From: Bryoerythrophyllum caledonicum
Lineage: Eukaryota > Streptophyta > Bryopsida > Pottiales > Pottiaceae
Length of the DNA: 64,000 bases
NCBI GenBank assembly: GCA_963971425.1
Contig: OZ020523.1
Coordinates: 18,100,867-18,164,866 of the forward strand
Reading direction: 5' to 3'
Below, piece by piece: positions 1 through 11,559 of the stretch; within the stretch, counting starts at the first letter, position 1, and every line of letters starts with the position of its first letter. Under the pieces are notes generated by a model. It ran no database searches, had not been told where the DNA came from, and saw only the letters and a list, made by a program, of their open reading frames with translations. A program made the translations under genes and the position numbers.

Positions 1-43
1 CAAATGGAGGATATCAATCCAGGCACCTTTGGGTAGTCCTATG

Positions 44-67
44 AGGGGTGTGCGCGCGCACACCCCT
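44..67. repeat. 24-bp perfect palindrome, copy 1
   Basis: A perfect 24-base inverted repeat with half-site AGGGGTGTGCGC and a CG-rich alternating purine-pyrimidine centre. A second copy with one mismatch lies at 1174-1197. Function unknown; they may mark the ends of a ~1.15 kb repeat unit. Confidence 0.85.
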
Positions 68-1173
68 GGCAGTAGTTGTGAGGGAGGTTGTGAATGTGAG
101 AGCCTAGGATTTGGAGGGAGACAATGAAGGTGTGAGAGAGAGGGGTTTGTGAGGGCGGGCAAGAGGGTAATGGAGGGAGGGTAATGGAGGGAGTATGAGA
201 GAATGTGAAGGTGGGAGGGAGCTGGGGCGTGAGAGGAGAATGTGAGGGGCGATAGGCGTTCAACAATCCCACCACCTATTGTGGCAGGCGACCACCGCCT
301 GCGCTCCACCGCCTGCACTCCACCGCCTCCTCCGGCAGGCGACCTGAACCGCGATGAAGGCCTGTTCCTGCACGCGAGATGAGCAACAGCCTGCTCCGGC
401 AGTACTTGCAAGCGTACCGCGAACGTACTGCAACAGCCTGATGAGCAACATGCTCCGGCAGTACTTGCAACAGCCGCGAGCAGGCTGAACGTACCGCGAA
501 CGTACTGCAGATCTTCGGCGCTTCTACCGGCACTTCGACGGATCTACTTCGGCGGATCTACTTTGGCGCAGAAGCTGCACCCGGCGTAGGAGCTGCAGAT
601 CTTCGGCGGATCTGGAGGCTGCAGACTACTGGCGCAGGAGTTGTTTCCTGCAAGCATTTCGGCGTAGAATTCCTACGCATGCACTATCGGACGCAGGCAT
701 GATTCGGGCGCAGGAGCTATTTCATGCACCCACTTCGGTGCAGAATTCCTGCGCAGGAGCTGCAGGCACAAAAGTTCTACCTGCAAACTTCGTTAGTCAT
801 GACATGAACTTCGTGAGTCAGGACAGTTGTAATGTGGTCAGTTGCACACGCACAGTTGCAATGTGGTCATGTTGGAGAACTTCGGTCGAGTGCAGAAGTT
901 GAAGGCGGCCCGGCGTAGCTTCAACTTCGTGTTTATACTCGTGCTGCACACTTCGTGTTTATACTCGTGCTGCACACTTCGTGCTTTCTGCAACACACTC
1001 TTGATCTCTTGTGTCGCGCTTCGACAAGCAAGCAGGTCATGATCTTCTTGCGCAGCGCATCTGCACCCTCGAACTCCTCCTACTCCGCGCGAAACTCTGG
1101 AAGCTCCTTACTTGGATTTTTTGTTTTTGGCCTGGACGTTTTCAGATATGCTGGATGGAGAAGCACCAGCAGT

Positions 1174-1197
1174 AGGGGTGTGCGCGCGCACACCTCT
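1174..1197. repeat. 24-bp palindrome, copy 2
   Basis: Same half-site AGGGGTGTGCGC as the copy at 44-67; the right half differs by one base (CACACCTCT instead of CACACCCCT). See that copy. Confidence 0.8.
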
Positions 1198-1247
1198 AGT
1201 CTGCGGTTACTCCATGAGGCGTCACGCAAACTCTACGGACATGTGGT

Positions 1248-1352
1248 GACTAGGGTTTGGGTTTCTGGTTGCGGCGGCTAGGGTTTGGTTGTGGCGGCTA
1301 GGGTTTAGCTGCGGCGGCTAGGGTTTGGGTGCCTGGGTGTGGCGGCTAGGGT
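1248..1352 (+). repeat. Minisatellite with GGCTAGGGTTT unit
   Basis: Five repeats of about 20-25 bases, each holding GGCTAGGGTTT followed by a GGTTGTGGC-like spacer. The AGGGTTT core resembles the plant telomere heptamer or a telo-box, but the units are too long and diverged to be a telomeric array. Confidence 0.7.
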
Positions 1353-1474
1353 TTCAGGTAGTGTGCTGATGTGCCGTAGTAAGGATTTAGTGCCATACTA
1401 CTAGCTACTCTTTTCACTTCAGTTATGTGTGTTTTTGGTGTCATTATTTCAGTTGAATGAAGGCTGAACTGGCT

Positions 1475-1694
1475 ACACTAAAGATCACATTTAGTGTATT
1501 GCTCAGTAAATGACTTGGAAACGCAATAAGTTTTTACTCTTGATGCCAATTTTTACCAAGAGCACAACTCTCTATACTATTCAAATAAGAGGAGCATTAT
1601 AAACATAGTAGGTAAAAAAATTCACTTAAAGTAAAAACTTATCGCATTTTCAAGTCATTTACTGAACATTACACTAAATGTGATCTTTAGTGTA
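1475..1694. mobile_element. MITE with ~65-bp terminal inverted repeats
   Basis: The left arm (about 1475-1538) and right arm (about 1630-1694) are inverted copies with few mismatches, starting CACTAAAGATCACATTTAGTG and flanked on both sides by TA. The total is about 220 bp with no coding capacity. The TA flanks suit a Tc1/mariner-type insertion, although the CACTA start also resembles CACTA elements; no 3-bp target duplication is visible. A diverged relative with the same AAGTTTTTACT inner arm lies near 51735-51915. Confidence 0.75.
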
Positions 1695-1699
1695 GTTGT

Positions 1700-4600
1700 T
1701 GACTGCTATAATGTGTAAACATTACTTTTGTTGAATTTGCAATATTGAACATACTCATGTTGATGTCCTCATTTGTGTGCTCAAATATTGGTACGCACCT
1801 TACAATATAGTAACTATGACTGACCTTTTATCATCATGAACCTAAACCTCGAGTTCCCTCATATTCAAATTGAAACAGAGTCAGAAACTTACCAAGTTTA
1901 CAAAAATCTCCGCGATGTACAAATTTCCTCTTCCAATCTACATAGTATACACAAAGTTGACAGAAATTAGTGAATGAAGTAAAACTTCACATGGTTTGGA
2001 GGTTTTGAGATTTTGATTGCAAGAGAGCTCACCGTAAAAAGTGGAAAGAGAAGAGACGTCTAGGGTTTGCAAAGAAACTTTATATCCATGTTGGAACCTT
2101 GTGCCTCAAGTTTACTAAGTCCAATTGTAGAAGCATCTATATTTAGTTTCGACCATTGTATGCATTATGTACTACGTAGAATATCTTTAATCAACTGCCA
2201 ACCCTTGCATAATGTATGTTTTTTTGTGATTACGCCTGTTTGTATACTACAATCCTTCAAATCTATCTTTGATATATTGTGAAACTATATTAAATACACA
2301 TTTATCTAGTGTTAACGAGGGGCCACCAAAAATTAGTTGAAAATGCCAAAAAATAGCTTCCAATATTAACAACCATGATTGTATGTAATATTGTTGCAGA
2401 AGCTCAATTTTTTTCCTTTCGAAAACATTTATTTTCTTTGTTTTTTTTTTTTTTTTTGCAATTTTGCCACTTTTGTTCGCAATGGCCGCCGTTGTACCCA
2501 AGTGCACTTCTAAATGGCCAAGTGCATAATTGCTTAATTACGTGTTAATCTTAGGATTATAAGTAAAAGAGAACATGATTTGTAACCTTTTCTATATGAA
2601 GGAAAAAAGTAATCTTGAAAGAATCTTGATAACCATAATTAGAGATTAAAATTAAACTATAGTTTAGTAGATCTTCTATTTAAATTTGTGAAATATAACA
2701 AGATCAAAATTTGGATATATAAAATATATTAAGCATGAATGACATTGACACGATATGGTATATAACTTTGTATTGTTCATCCCTATTTCATATGAATCAC
2801 AATGAAAATGGTGCTTCTAGATAACAAAAAGTAATTGATTTAATTCCACTTATTATAAGAAATTACAATATTCATAGAATTTATAAAATTAATAGTACAA
2901 ATTTAGTCCATTCTCAATATTTTGATAATTTTGAATCAAAGAAAATATTGGAAAACATGGAACTTCATATTTATAGTAGTATTTATATTATATTTAGGAT
3001 ATACAATTGCAAAAATAGACTCTATTGAAGCTATTGTTTCATATATTAAATGGCTTTACTTATTAAAAAGAAATATTTCTCCTCTGCAATACAAGCCAAG
3101 TTTCCTACTAGAACAACTTCAAATGAAATTTAACTTAAAAAGATATGAAAGCAATACATTTCTCAATATATTACAAAATGACTTTAATGAACACATTCAC
3201 TATAAATATCATTCGTGGTATTTCTCTTCAAACATATTAGATCTATATTTCTACCAAAAACAAAAAAAAATTGACTTTAAAAAAAATCTCAAATAATGTC
3301 ACTCAAATATTAACATCATATAGACTTGCCATTTGAACTTCAAAAAGTCCCATTTTGTGGACAATAGTCTTTTTAAGGATTTAAATAACCATATTTCTTC
3401 CAATATTTTTCTTTGTGGCTTCTCCAACATGCAATGACAAATTGCATTTTATTAGTTCTTATTTTCATATAAGAGGCAACTAAGTACCTATATTTTTCAA
3501 CAAATTCAAGTAATTGAAAAATTATTTCTTAAAACAATTTATAAAATTCACTTACTGTAATCTAACCAAGTTCTTGATCTCATTGTATGATTACTTGGCA
3601 AAAGAAAAGAACATGATATCCATCCACTAATTTCCATATATAAGAGCAAAAATACCTCAGGCTATGTATTAGTATCTCAATATACATCTTTAAATATGAT
3701 GAAAATTATGATTTGACTTTCAACCATTTTTACAACAAGTTGTGAACAATTTCATGATTTGGTACCCATATTACAATTTCACAAGATTGATATCATGTGT
3801 TGTATAGCTTTATTTCACTGAGAACAATATATCATGTATAAGATTCTCCTAATCCCTCCCATCAACTAACTCTACCAAAATTTTGTTTGACCTCTCTAAG
3901 ACTTATTCCACCTTTAATAAGATTTATGAAACTAGTTTGGAAGATTCATGAAGCTACTAGAGGTAAAGGTCTACTATTATGAAATTGAGGTGTGCCACAT
4001 GTAAAATTGGTCTAGAAAGACTGTGAACTAATTTAGAAGGTTCATGAAGTTGGAAGAACACTTTAGTAACATTTATTAAATGATTCATGGCCTTCATAAA
4101 ATTATGTTTGCACTTTTGTGAAGTCATTTACCAAAGGAGTAAAGTTGGTCTTAACCCCTTAAGACCAAAGAAGTCCAAGACGGGCCTTGCAACACTGCTC
4201 CATAGATCAAATGGTCAAATAATAGATTTTCTCTCCGCATCTTATACACAATTCAAAGGTTTGTGATATGCAGGGCTACATGTTTTACAAGAATAATGGA
4301 GGTAGATAGTCATTATCAAAATCAATATGAAAATAGTGATCCCCCTCAAAGACATCCAAATATAATTATAGTCATTGTTACACCTCCTACGTATCTTAAG
4401 AAGTATAATCTTTGGCAATGTGGAGAATTAAAAGGGACCAAATTTGTAATATGATCTTCAAGGATATTGGTGTGACACTCTTCTTTGATGATCACTAGAA
4501 ATGTAGAGAGAAGTGTTACCCTCACAATTAACCTACAAGACAAAGTAGACATGAAAGAGAATCTCCAAGGAAATAAGTTTTCAATTTGAAAAAAAATTAT

Positions 4601-5020
4601 GGCTATTACAAATTGCATGTGGTATTGGAGAAACCAACTTCTTTTCCAAACATACAATTGAAAGCTAGTAATATTAGTCATCAACAAGACACTATAAAGA
4701 TGATATAAATTTTATTTTGACCCCTAAAAAATTGTTTTCTCCATGAGGGACTTAATTAACTTAGACAAATTCCCACAATGTCAATTTTAATCAAGAATTT
4801 TCATAAAGATTCATAGAGACGTGGCATAGAAGTAGCAATGTGGAAATATAATCTATTTTCACTCTAGACCCTTAGAAATACATTTATGCTATTCTAATTG
4901 TAATTCAATAGGTTTTGAGCAACTCCAATTTTTTGTCACAAGCTTTAGCATTGAGGTTTATTGTACAGATAAACATTCTTTGAGGTCGAAAAATCGTGTC
5001 TCTAGTGTACAACTTCAAAT
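1700..5020. other. AT-rich intergenic DNA
   Basis: No gene supported. The region is strongly AT-rich, with an oligo-T run near 2440-2458. The longest frame (2922-3296, 124 codons) is Lys/Asn/Ile/Phe/Tyr-rich as expected by chance at this composition, and has no motif or splice context. Short words such as CTTAACCCCTTAAG near 4150 recall the TTAA-bounded transposon ends found further on. Confidence 0.5.
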
Positions 5021-5692
5021 TTAACCCTTATATTTCTTTGACAATTTCACACCAAAAACACTTGAAAACTGCTCGTTTTAGTGCAGTGAGTAAGGACAAA
5101 ACAAAAAATCTTTTAACTTCTAGTTTTAACCGTAGGATCTCAATGAGGACTTGTAATGTAACTTTTGTTTAAAAAATTCATAAAATTTGACCACACGAAT
5201 TGTAATATTATATTGTTTGAAGTAGAGAAAATGGTCCATTTTCTTCTCTGCGTTTAATGGATCAGCAAATTTTGGCTTCGCTTGGTGTCAAATTTTTGCA
5301 CTACACAAGGTCTAAATTCATTTCCATCATGTTAAGCATGATATTAGCTCCTTGTACTCCAATTTTAAGAGGTAGAGAATGGGTGCAACATATTCAAAAC
5401 AATTGTGCATGGAGTACAGGTTCAAAAATTGTCAATTTGCGTCATATTTTTTGTGAACTTAGTATGTCTTAGAATGAGAATCCAAATAGTCAATAAGAAG
5501 GTTAACACCACATAATGCTGCAAAAAAAATAAAAAGTAAAAAAATATGATGATCTCGAAGTTTTATGTGAAAATGAAGAACTTTTTTTGGTACCTTGCCC
5601 GACAATGTCCTATAATGTGTGAATGTTTGACTTGGATTTATATGCCTTTTTTCTCTAAAGACAAGAGATTTTTCCTTGACAATATGAAACAT
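5021..5692 (+). mobile_element. TTAA-bounded DNA transposon, copy A (3' truncated)
   Basis: It begins TTAACCCTTATATTTCTTTG and is collinear over ~670 bp with the intact copy at 33371-34312 and, inverted, with 6238-7188. Shared landmarks include the CCGTAGGATCTCAAT block, the TTAAGCATGAT block and the TTTTTGGTACCTTGCCCGACAA block. Similarity stops after GACAATATGAA near 5690, where unrelated sequence takes over, so the right terminus is missing. No transposase is encoded, so the copy is non-autonomous. Confidence 0.75.
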
Positions 5693-6237
5693 CACTACAA
5701 TTCGCAATGTAATGTACCCACAATGTAAATGATGTAGTGATTAGTTGAAATGAAATGTACCCACTCGTGGCATTTGCTAGGCGTGGTCTCATATGCAGTT
5801 CTTAAAGGGGTAATGTAAGTCAAACAATTTAACACACTTGCCATGCGACAAACAACTTCTTCTATACATAAAAAGGAGAGGTTTTTATGTTTTTGACTAC
5901 GAGATGAGGTCAGAACCTTGTTTTTGACTCTTTAGACAGTCTATAACAAAGAGAGTTCAAAAAGATAAAAAATGTCGGATTTAGGAAAAAATCCCTCTAA
6001 GGACGACGGGTGACCAAGACTAGGAGAATCCACAAGTGTAAAGATCATGTAGAACAACATCTACACAATGGGTACATTTCATCGTGGTTGGTCACTACAA
6101 ATTTGTTACAATTGGTCCCACGAGCAATTGGCCTGGCTTTTAGACCTTGTGGAATTACTTTGTGAAATCCAACTTACATATCAAATTCCAAGAACATTGA
6201 GGTTGTTACCTTACATTGTGGTCACTTTTGTAAATTA
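5693..6237. other. Spacer between inverted transposon copies
   Basis: No gene seen. It contains its own imperfect inverted repeats: GAAATGTACCCA at 5752-5763 matches TGGGTACATTTC at 6069-6080, and ATCACTACA near 5690 matches TGTAGTGAT near 5732. It may be a further small insertion that replaced the right end of copy A. Confidence 0.45.
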
Positions 6238-7188
6238 TTAACCCTTAAGGTACCAAGTGTCAAAAATGGGCTTTTTGAAAGTTCGGTTAAGTTCCTATGG
6301 TGTCAATTTCCAACATTCTTCTTTGAAATTTTTACTATAGAAAGACATTACCAAGAGCTTAGTGGGAAAACAATTTTTTCCTAAATTGGACATTTGATGA
6401 AAAAGTTATAGGGTTTTGAACTTTAAACGGGGAGGGCGGGCACCTCGGGCACCTCCAAAAACTTTTGATAGGACACTCTATTGAATGTGAGATTTTCAAT
6501 ACTCGCAAGTAATATTATTTCCCTTCATGTTGTCAAAAAAAAGTTCTTGTCTTGAGTGAAAAATAGCATACCAACCCAAGTCAAACATTTTCACACATTG
6601 TCACTCATTGTTGGGCAAGGTACCAAAAAACTTCTTCTTTTCCACATAAAACCTAGAGATCTTTATATTTTTCACTTTTTATTTTTTCCACATCAATATG
6701 TAATGTAAACCTTCTTATTAACCATTCGGATTATCAATCAAAAACATATTAAGTTCAAAAAAATTAAAGTGTGAATTAACAAATTTCAAGCCCCCACTCC
6801 TTGCACACTTATTTTGAATATGCTACACCCCGTCTCTACCTCTAAAAATTGGTGTGTAAGAAGCTAACATCATGCTTAACAAGATGGTAATAGATTTAGA
6901 CCTTGGGTAGTGAAAATTTTTGACACCAGCTGAAGTCAAAGTCTCCTGATCCACTAAACGAAGGGAAGAAAATGAACCATTTGCTTGACTTCAAACACTA
7001 TAATCATTCAATCCCTGCGGTCAAAGTTTATGAAATTTTGTACATGTATTACTTAATAAGCCTTTATTGAGATCCTACGGTCAGAACTAAAAACAAAAGT
7101 TTTTGTTACCCTCTTTAATCATTGCACTAGAATCCAATAATTTTGAAGTGTTTTTGGTGTAAAACTATCACGGTACCTTAGGGGTTAA
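6238..7188 (-). mobile_element. TTAA-bounded DNA transposon, copy B (complete)
   Basis: An exact TTAA lies at 6238-6241 and another at 7185-7188. The 943 bp between them start CCCTTAAGGTACC and end GGTACCTTAGGGG, a 13-bp terminal inverted repeat with one mismatch. The internal sequence is the reverse complement of the copies at 5021 and 33371. There is no coding capacity. TTAA targets with CCC...GGG ends are the hallmark of piggyBac-type elements; the superfamily assignment is inference. Confidence 0.8.
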
Positions 7189-7239
7189 TTTACAATGAAG
7201 AATGTTCAAGATTTTTAGAAAATTCAAGAGATTTGTCTA

Positions 7240-7340
7240 GGTGATTTGCATGTAATGCCTAGATGAAACCCGTGTAATACCAAGGTGATATCCACCTAAC
7301 GCCTAGATGATACTTGTGTAATACCTAGATGATTCTTGAG
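7240..7340. repeat. Degenerate ~30-bp tandem repeats
   Basis: Repeated words of the form TAATGCCTAGATGA...TAATACCAAGGTGA...TAACGCCTAGATGA...TAATACCTAGATGA, about four units. No coding potential. Confidence 0.55.
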
Positions 7341-7351
7341 CGAAGCTAGTA

Positions 7352-7418
7352 TGTGAGCGGGGAGCAAGGAGCAGGGAGCAGGGAGCAGGGAGCAGGGAGC
7401 AGGGAGCAGAGAGCAGGA
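7352..7418. repeat. (AGCAGGG)n microsatellite
   Basis: Eight to nine copies of the 7-bp unit AGCAGGG, starting GAGCGGGGAGCAAGGAGCAG. A related array on the opposite strand occurs at about 21885-21915. Confidence 0.85.
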
Positions 7419-7899
7419 ACTTGCCAAAATCTCTCTTGAGATTTTAAAAATTCGGTTGTCAAAATATAAAAATCATGTAACTTATATTTCTTTAAAAATT
7501 AGGAAAAAGATGCCTATGACCGTGTACCACAGGGGGTCCTAAACCGCGAATAAAATATGGATTTGCACATTTAGAGACGTTGAATCTGGTTTGAAAAAAT
7601 TCTAAATTTCAAAAGTTTGAGGGGATTGGAATTTATTATTCACTACCTTATTTTTTTACTCAATTGGTGAAAAGATAAATTATAAACTTGAAAAAATAAG
7701 CTACGGAAGATTTCAAAAACTTGGTAGTGGCCCTTTTTGTCGCACTCCATATTCAAATATAACTCATCGAACTTAATACACAATTTCAAACCCTACAATA
7801 TAAAGGAAACTACAAATTACTTTCTACATCATGGTGATACGTGGCATAAAACCCCAGTTTCTAGAACACGCTTCACTTCATTGAAGCTAAAGCTCGGGG

Positions 7900-10800
7900 C
7901 ATGCATAAACACATCTACTGCGGAATTCAAACTACAGATAATAGTAAAGATGTAGTAAAGATGCTTGCATTGGGTCCATTATCCTCGTTTCCCTAAGGAC
8001 TTTGTCAACATCTCTTTGAAGTATAGACATGAACAATCTGGAAATGAACCTATAGCGATCATGAACTGTTGAGAATTGGGAACTATACCAGATTCTAGAG
8101 TAACGATACATCCAAATCCTCGATGAGGTACCATGGTCACTTGATGAATGCGACACCTGAGGGTGACAGCTGATGCACAATTGTTGAGATGTTTTGTTGT
8201 AGGAGCCCTCATATTCCTGTGAATATTCTTCCCAGATCTGATCTTAGGATATTCATCAGGGAAATCCATAGTGGGATGAAAATTCATATCAAGGGTAGGA
8301 CCTTGACTACCAAAAAGTCCTCTTGGAGACATCGCCACACATTGAGGTAGTTGAAAACCTGCATTCTCGAGTGCCAAAATTTCTTTCTTTGAAAGATTAG
8401 TTCCAATTTTAACTGGCCAGACACTTGGAACATCAGGTTTCGAGAGGACCCACTTGCGTTTGGTGCCCTTCACACAACGCTCGATGTCGTCATTGCAGAA
8501 GAAGAATTGCATGCGCTCCACCTTGTTCTTCTTATAATTGTCCATCATTCCAACATAAGTAGGAGCAACAGTGCTTTTATTGTCTTGTACAATTCTTGCA
8601 ATACATTTCTTCTTGGTAACTGCCTGTAATGCAAAACATGCTTTTGCAGAAGTCTTTGGCAATCTTGCAATGTGCCATTGCGACTCATTGCATACAGTCT
8701 CCTAAACGGCAGTAATATGGCTTGAAAGAGATCTCAATGGAGATTGAATCACCTCTGTTGCCATGGGAACGGTTTCTTCTTCAGGTACGGTAGAAAGAAA
8801 CTCCTCGTGAACATTACTCATACTAGGTACACCCGTACGAGCTCTGGATGTTCTGGTATTGATTCTTGGATAGGAATAGTTTACCTTGTCAGGCCGATGG
8901 AACTCATGCTCGTCACCTAAAGGCATGTCGGGCTTGCATTTCTGACTACCAAATACTTCTTCTACTTCCATGTGGGGATGACGAGTGCAAAATTCATCAG
9001 CTCCAGGCATTTTTGCTATAGCCTCGTTGAGAACCTTGGGGTTTCTAGAGCGAGAGACAGAGCGTTGGGCAACCCTTAATAGCAACTCCTCCTTTCCAAG
9101 CCCATTGCCTCCACGTTCCCCTTTAAGAAACTGATAATACTTCACCACTTGCATAAATGCCCTAACAAAGTCATCCACAGTGGCCACATACAAGTCATTA
9201 CCTCGATTTCCGGACTGCTGGAGCAATTTGTTGTGGGCTGTCTCTGCAAGATTGCATGAGGGCATCTTGGCAAGCTCAGCCTGATTAAGATTCTACACAC
9301 ATGAACAAAGGTGTTATTCAACCAATAACATGAAAATTGATGAGTACGAATATTTGGGCATAGAAATGAATGGTTTCATAAAACATGTTTATGGCTTTCG
9401 CTTACCAATTGCATAAAGCCACCCCACTAGCGGTATCGAAAATGCCAAAATGCTAGCCACAGCTCCAAACGACTCAAGCTCTCCCCCGTTGTGGCAACTG
9501 AAGAATGCCACCATCCTACGATGGCGTGGTAGCGAGTTTCGGCCTCATGAAATGTTGTTGCATTCTTATATTGCTTGCAAAGCTGTCGATGTTGATCTTG
9601 GAGGTCAGCCCTGATGTCGGCCTTCGTATGCTTCTCAAGAGATTGGGTCCAATGGAAGAGGCATGTTCGTTCTTGATTGGCCATTGGGATGGATGCATCG
9701 CCACTTCCATAGATGATCCGCACTGCATTCCAATTTGCTTGTGTGCTATCAGCCATGAATCCTTTGAACTTAGGATCCGGTATGTCATGCCTAGCTGCTA
9801 CTGCATTTAGATTCTTCCAAAAAATGCATTGAGTAGCGGCATCCTCAGACTGCATATCACAAACCGCCAGAGTCATAACCCTACAAAAAGTTGAGTCGTA
9901 CACATGGCAAGCCATCGTGGTCCACTGCTTTACACGCTTGACATGGTCAAATATCAACCATGCGTCTTCGAGGTCGCCGGTGGGCTGCATTTGTCTTATT
10001 AAGTCAACTCCACTTCCTGGCCCCACTTCAGACATCTTGAAGACAAATACCATATCTGAATCGGATCCTTGGCCCGGAAATTTATTTTCCTGAATGAAAG
10101 CCCAATTGCTGCAACCCCTCAATTTTGTGATACTATCCATGATGCCATACCGCCGTAGGTACTTGAAACTTGTGACCTGATTTCGAATACTAGGTGAACT
10201 GATAGGACTTGCACATATCCAAAACAGGTACTAACTCCTCCAGGTTCAAGGTCTTCGAGGGAACATCTTCAGGCCGTAGAAGAAGCTCTCTAAGAATATC
10301 TTTACTTGCCTCCAAAACAATTGCAGAGGTAGTAGCATTTGGGGTCCTTTCAATATGCTCCCCAAGAAGGGCATTGGTCCTCTCGGTCAACTCCCTATAG
10401 TCACCAACTTTGACAGGATGTCTATGAACCTCTAAATGCACACATACACGAGTCATAATTGAATTGCCAAACACATAGTATATTCTAGAATCACAGCTAG
10501 CAAGGCAAGAAGGGGGTGTCTTACAAATCTTACAAACCAGTGATGAACCGTTCGGTGGAAGACAACCAAGCCCAAACTTTGCCGATGTCGAGCCCTCCCA
10601 CTCCGTACTGTTGATGGAAGATGTTCGATGGACACGAGTCAAGTAGGCACAGTTGCGATTATTGCATTGGAGATGGCCCACGCAACTGGATGTGCGAAAT
10701 GTCAGTCCCGTGTCATTCTTGATATGCGAGGTAATTGTCTTTGTCCAAGCGTGGCCGTCGTATCGCTTGTCCATTCCTGTCATCAACTTCGCTTGTGAGA

Positions 10801-11506
10801 GCCTTCCAGAGGCTTGGATGGGAGGTAATTCAAAAACGACATCCTCATTGAAAACAGGGGGTAGACTATGTACTCTTTGAATACAAATAGTACTATAGTC
10901 AAGCTTTTTGAGCATATTTCTAGATCCTTTTCCATCACGTAATTGCTTTAGTGAGTCAATAATACTAACAGAGTCACTAAAGCTCGTAGGAGAAGATCCA
11001 CTTCTACCCGAGATGCGATCAATCGATGAATCTGGCCTTGAGTAATCAACGGTGGTACGCGACGAAGGAATCTTACGAGTAGGAGAGTCAGCATCGGAGT
11101 CATCACTTATGATAGTCACAAAGTTAGAATCAAGCTCAACCTTCACTTCAGAGAGTATGGGAGCATTTGAACAATGAGGAGTACCATCCTCAACCGATGG
11201 GTTCTCAGCAATGAAACTTACGCCATAGACTCTAAATCTATCTGGCTTAAGCAACCACTGCTTCTCATTATCAATATATGTATGATGCTGATCTAGCGTA
11301 TGAGTAATACGTCCAGAGGAACCATCAAACATTTCTTCGTCAAGATACAAAGAGTCTGCTTTCAAATGAAATCTCAGGCTCAATTGTGACGCAGAAATAT
11401 GAGTAAATCCATCTTCAAAGAGAGGGATTGTGAAAGGCAAACTATCATGAGATGCGCGTATGACAACCATACTGTAGTGACACTCATCTATCTCCTTTGC
11501 GGCCAT
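7900..11506 (-). pseudogene. Mutator-like (MULE) transposase with GCM/WRKY-like zinc cluster and SWIM finger, decayed
   Basis: Reading down the minus strand from ATG at 11504-11506, the N-terminal ~430 residues hold a Cys/His cluster (CVGHLQCNNRNCAYL, then CKICKTPPSC, then CVHLEVHRHPV) like the GCM/WRKY-type fingers of plant MULE proteins. After a frame change near 10190 follows the MULE transposase core (9427-10180: WLIFDHVKRVKQW, FMADSTQANWNAV and the conserved CLFHWTQSLEKH). An intron with GT-AG ends spans about 9290-9402. The C-terminal part (8702-9289, 7900-8700) ends in a SWIM finger, CSC followed ~18 residues later by CKH. In-frame stops at 9426-9428 (TAG), 8702-8704 (TAG) and 7979-7981 (TAA, inside the SWIM finger), together with the frame change, show a dead copy. 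Terminal inverted repeats and target duplication were not found by eye. Confidence 0.8.
9290..9402 (-). other. Intron in MULE pseudogene
   Basis: On the minus strand the donor GTAAGCG follows ...TTTATGCAATTG and the acceptor TGTGTAG precedes AATCTTAATCAGGC. Joining the two gives a continuous MULE frame leading into the NLAETAHNK motif, apart from the TAG stop just upstream. Confidence 0.6.
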
Positions 11507-11559
11507 TCCGCCAGAGGTACTATCACACAATTGCAATCTGGAAAGGACTCTAGAAGTCA

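Larger units (their letters stand above)
1..1400. other. Gene-free low-complexity region
   Basis: No credible gene seen. The first 250 bases are purine-rich (GAGGG-type words). From about 270 to 1020 the sequence is a patchwork of degenerate short words such as GGCGCAGGAGCTGCA and CTTCGGCGGATCTAC, and 940-990 has a direct duplication of a ~27-base stretch (CTTCGTGTTTATACTCGTGC). Open frames here are short and have no recognisable domain. Two near-identical palindromes lie at 44-67 and 1174-1197. Confidence 0.6.

Noticed and set aside
1248-1352. Telomeric or interstitial telomere repeat
   Set aside because: Only the AGGGTTT core is shared; the unit is 20-25 bp and variable, not a (TTTAGGG)n array.
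2922-3296. 124-codon open frame
   Set aside because: It lies in DNA so AT-rich that Lys/Asn/Ile/Tyr-rich frames of this size arise by chance; no motif, splice context or second feature supports it.
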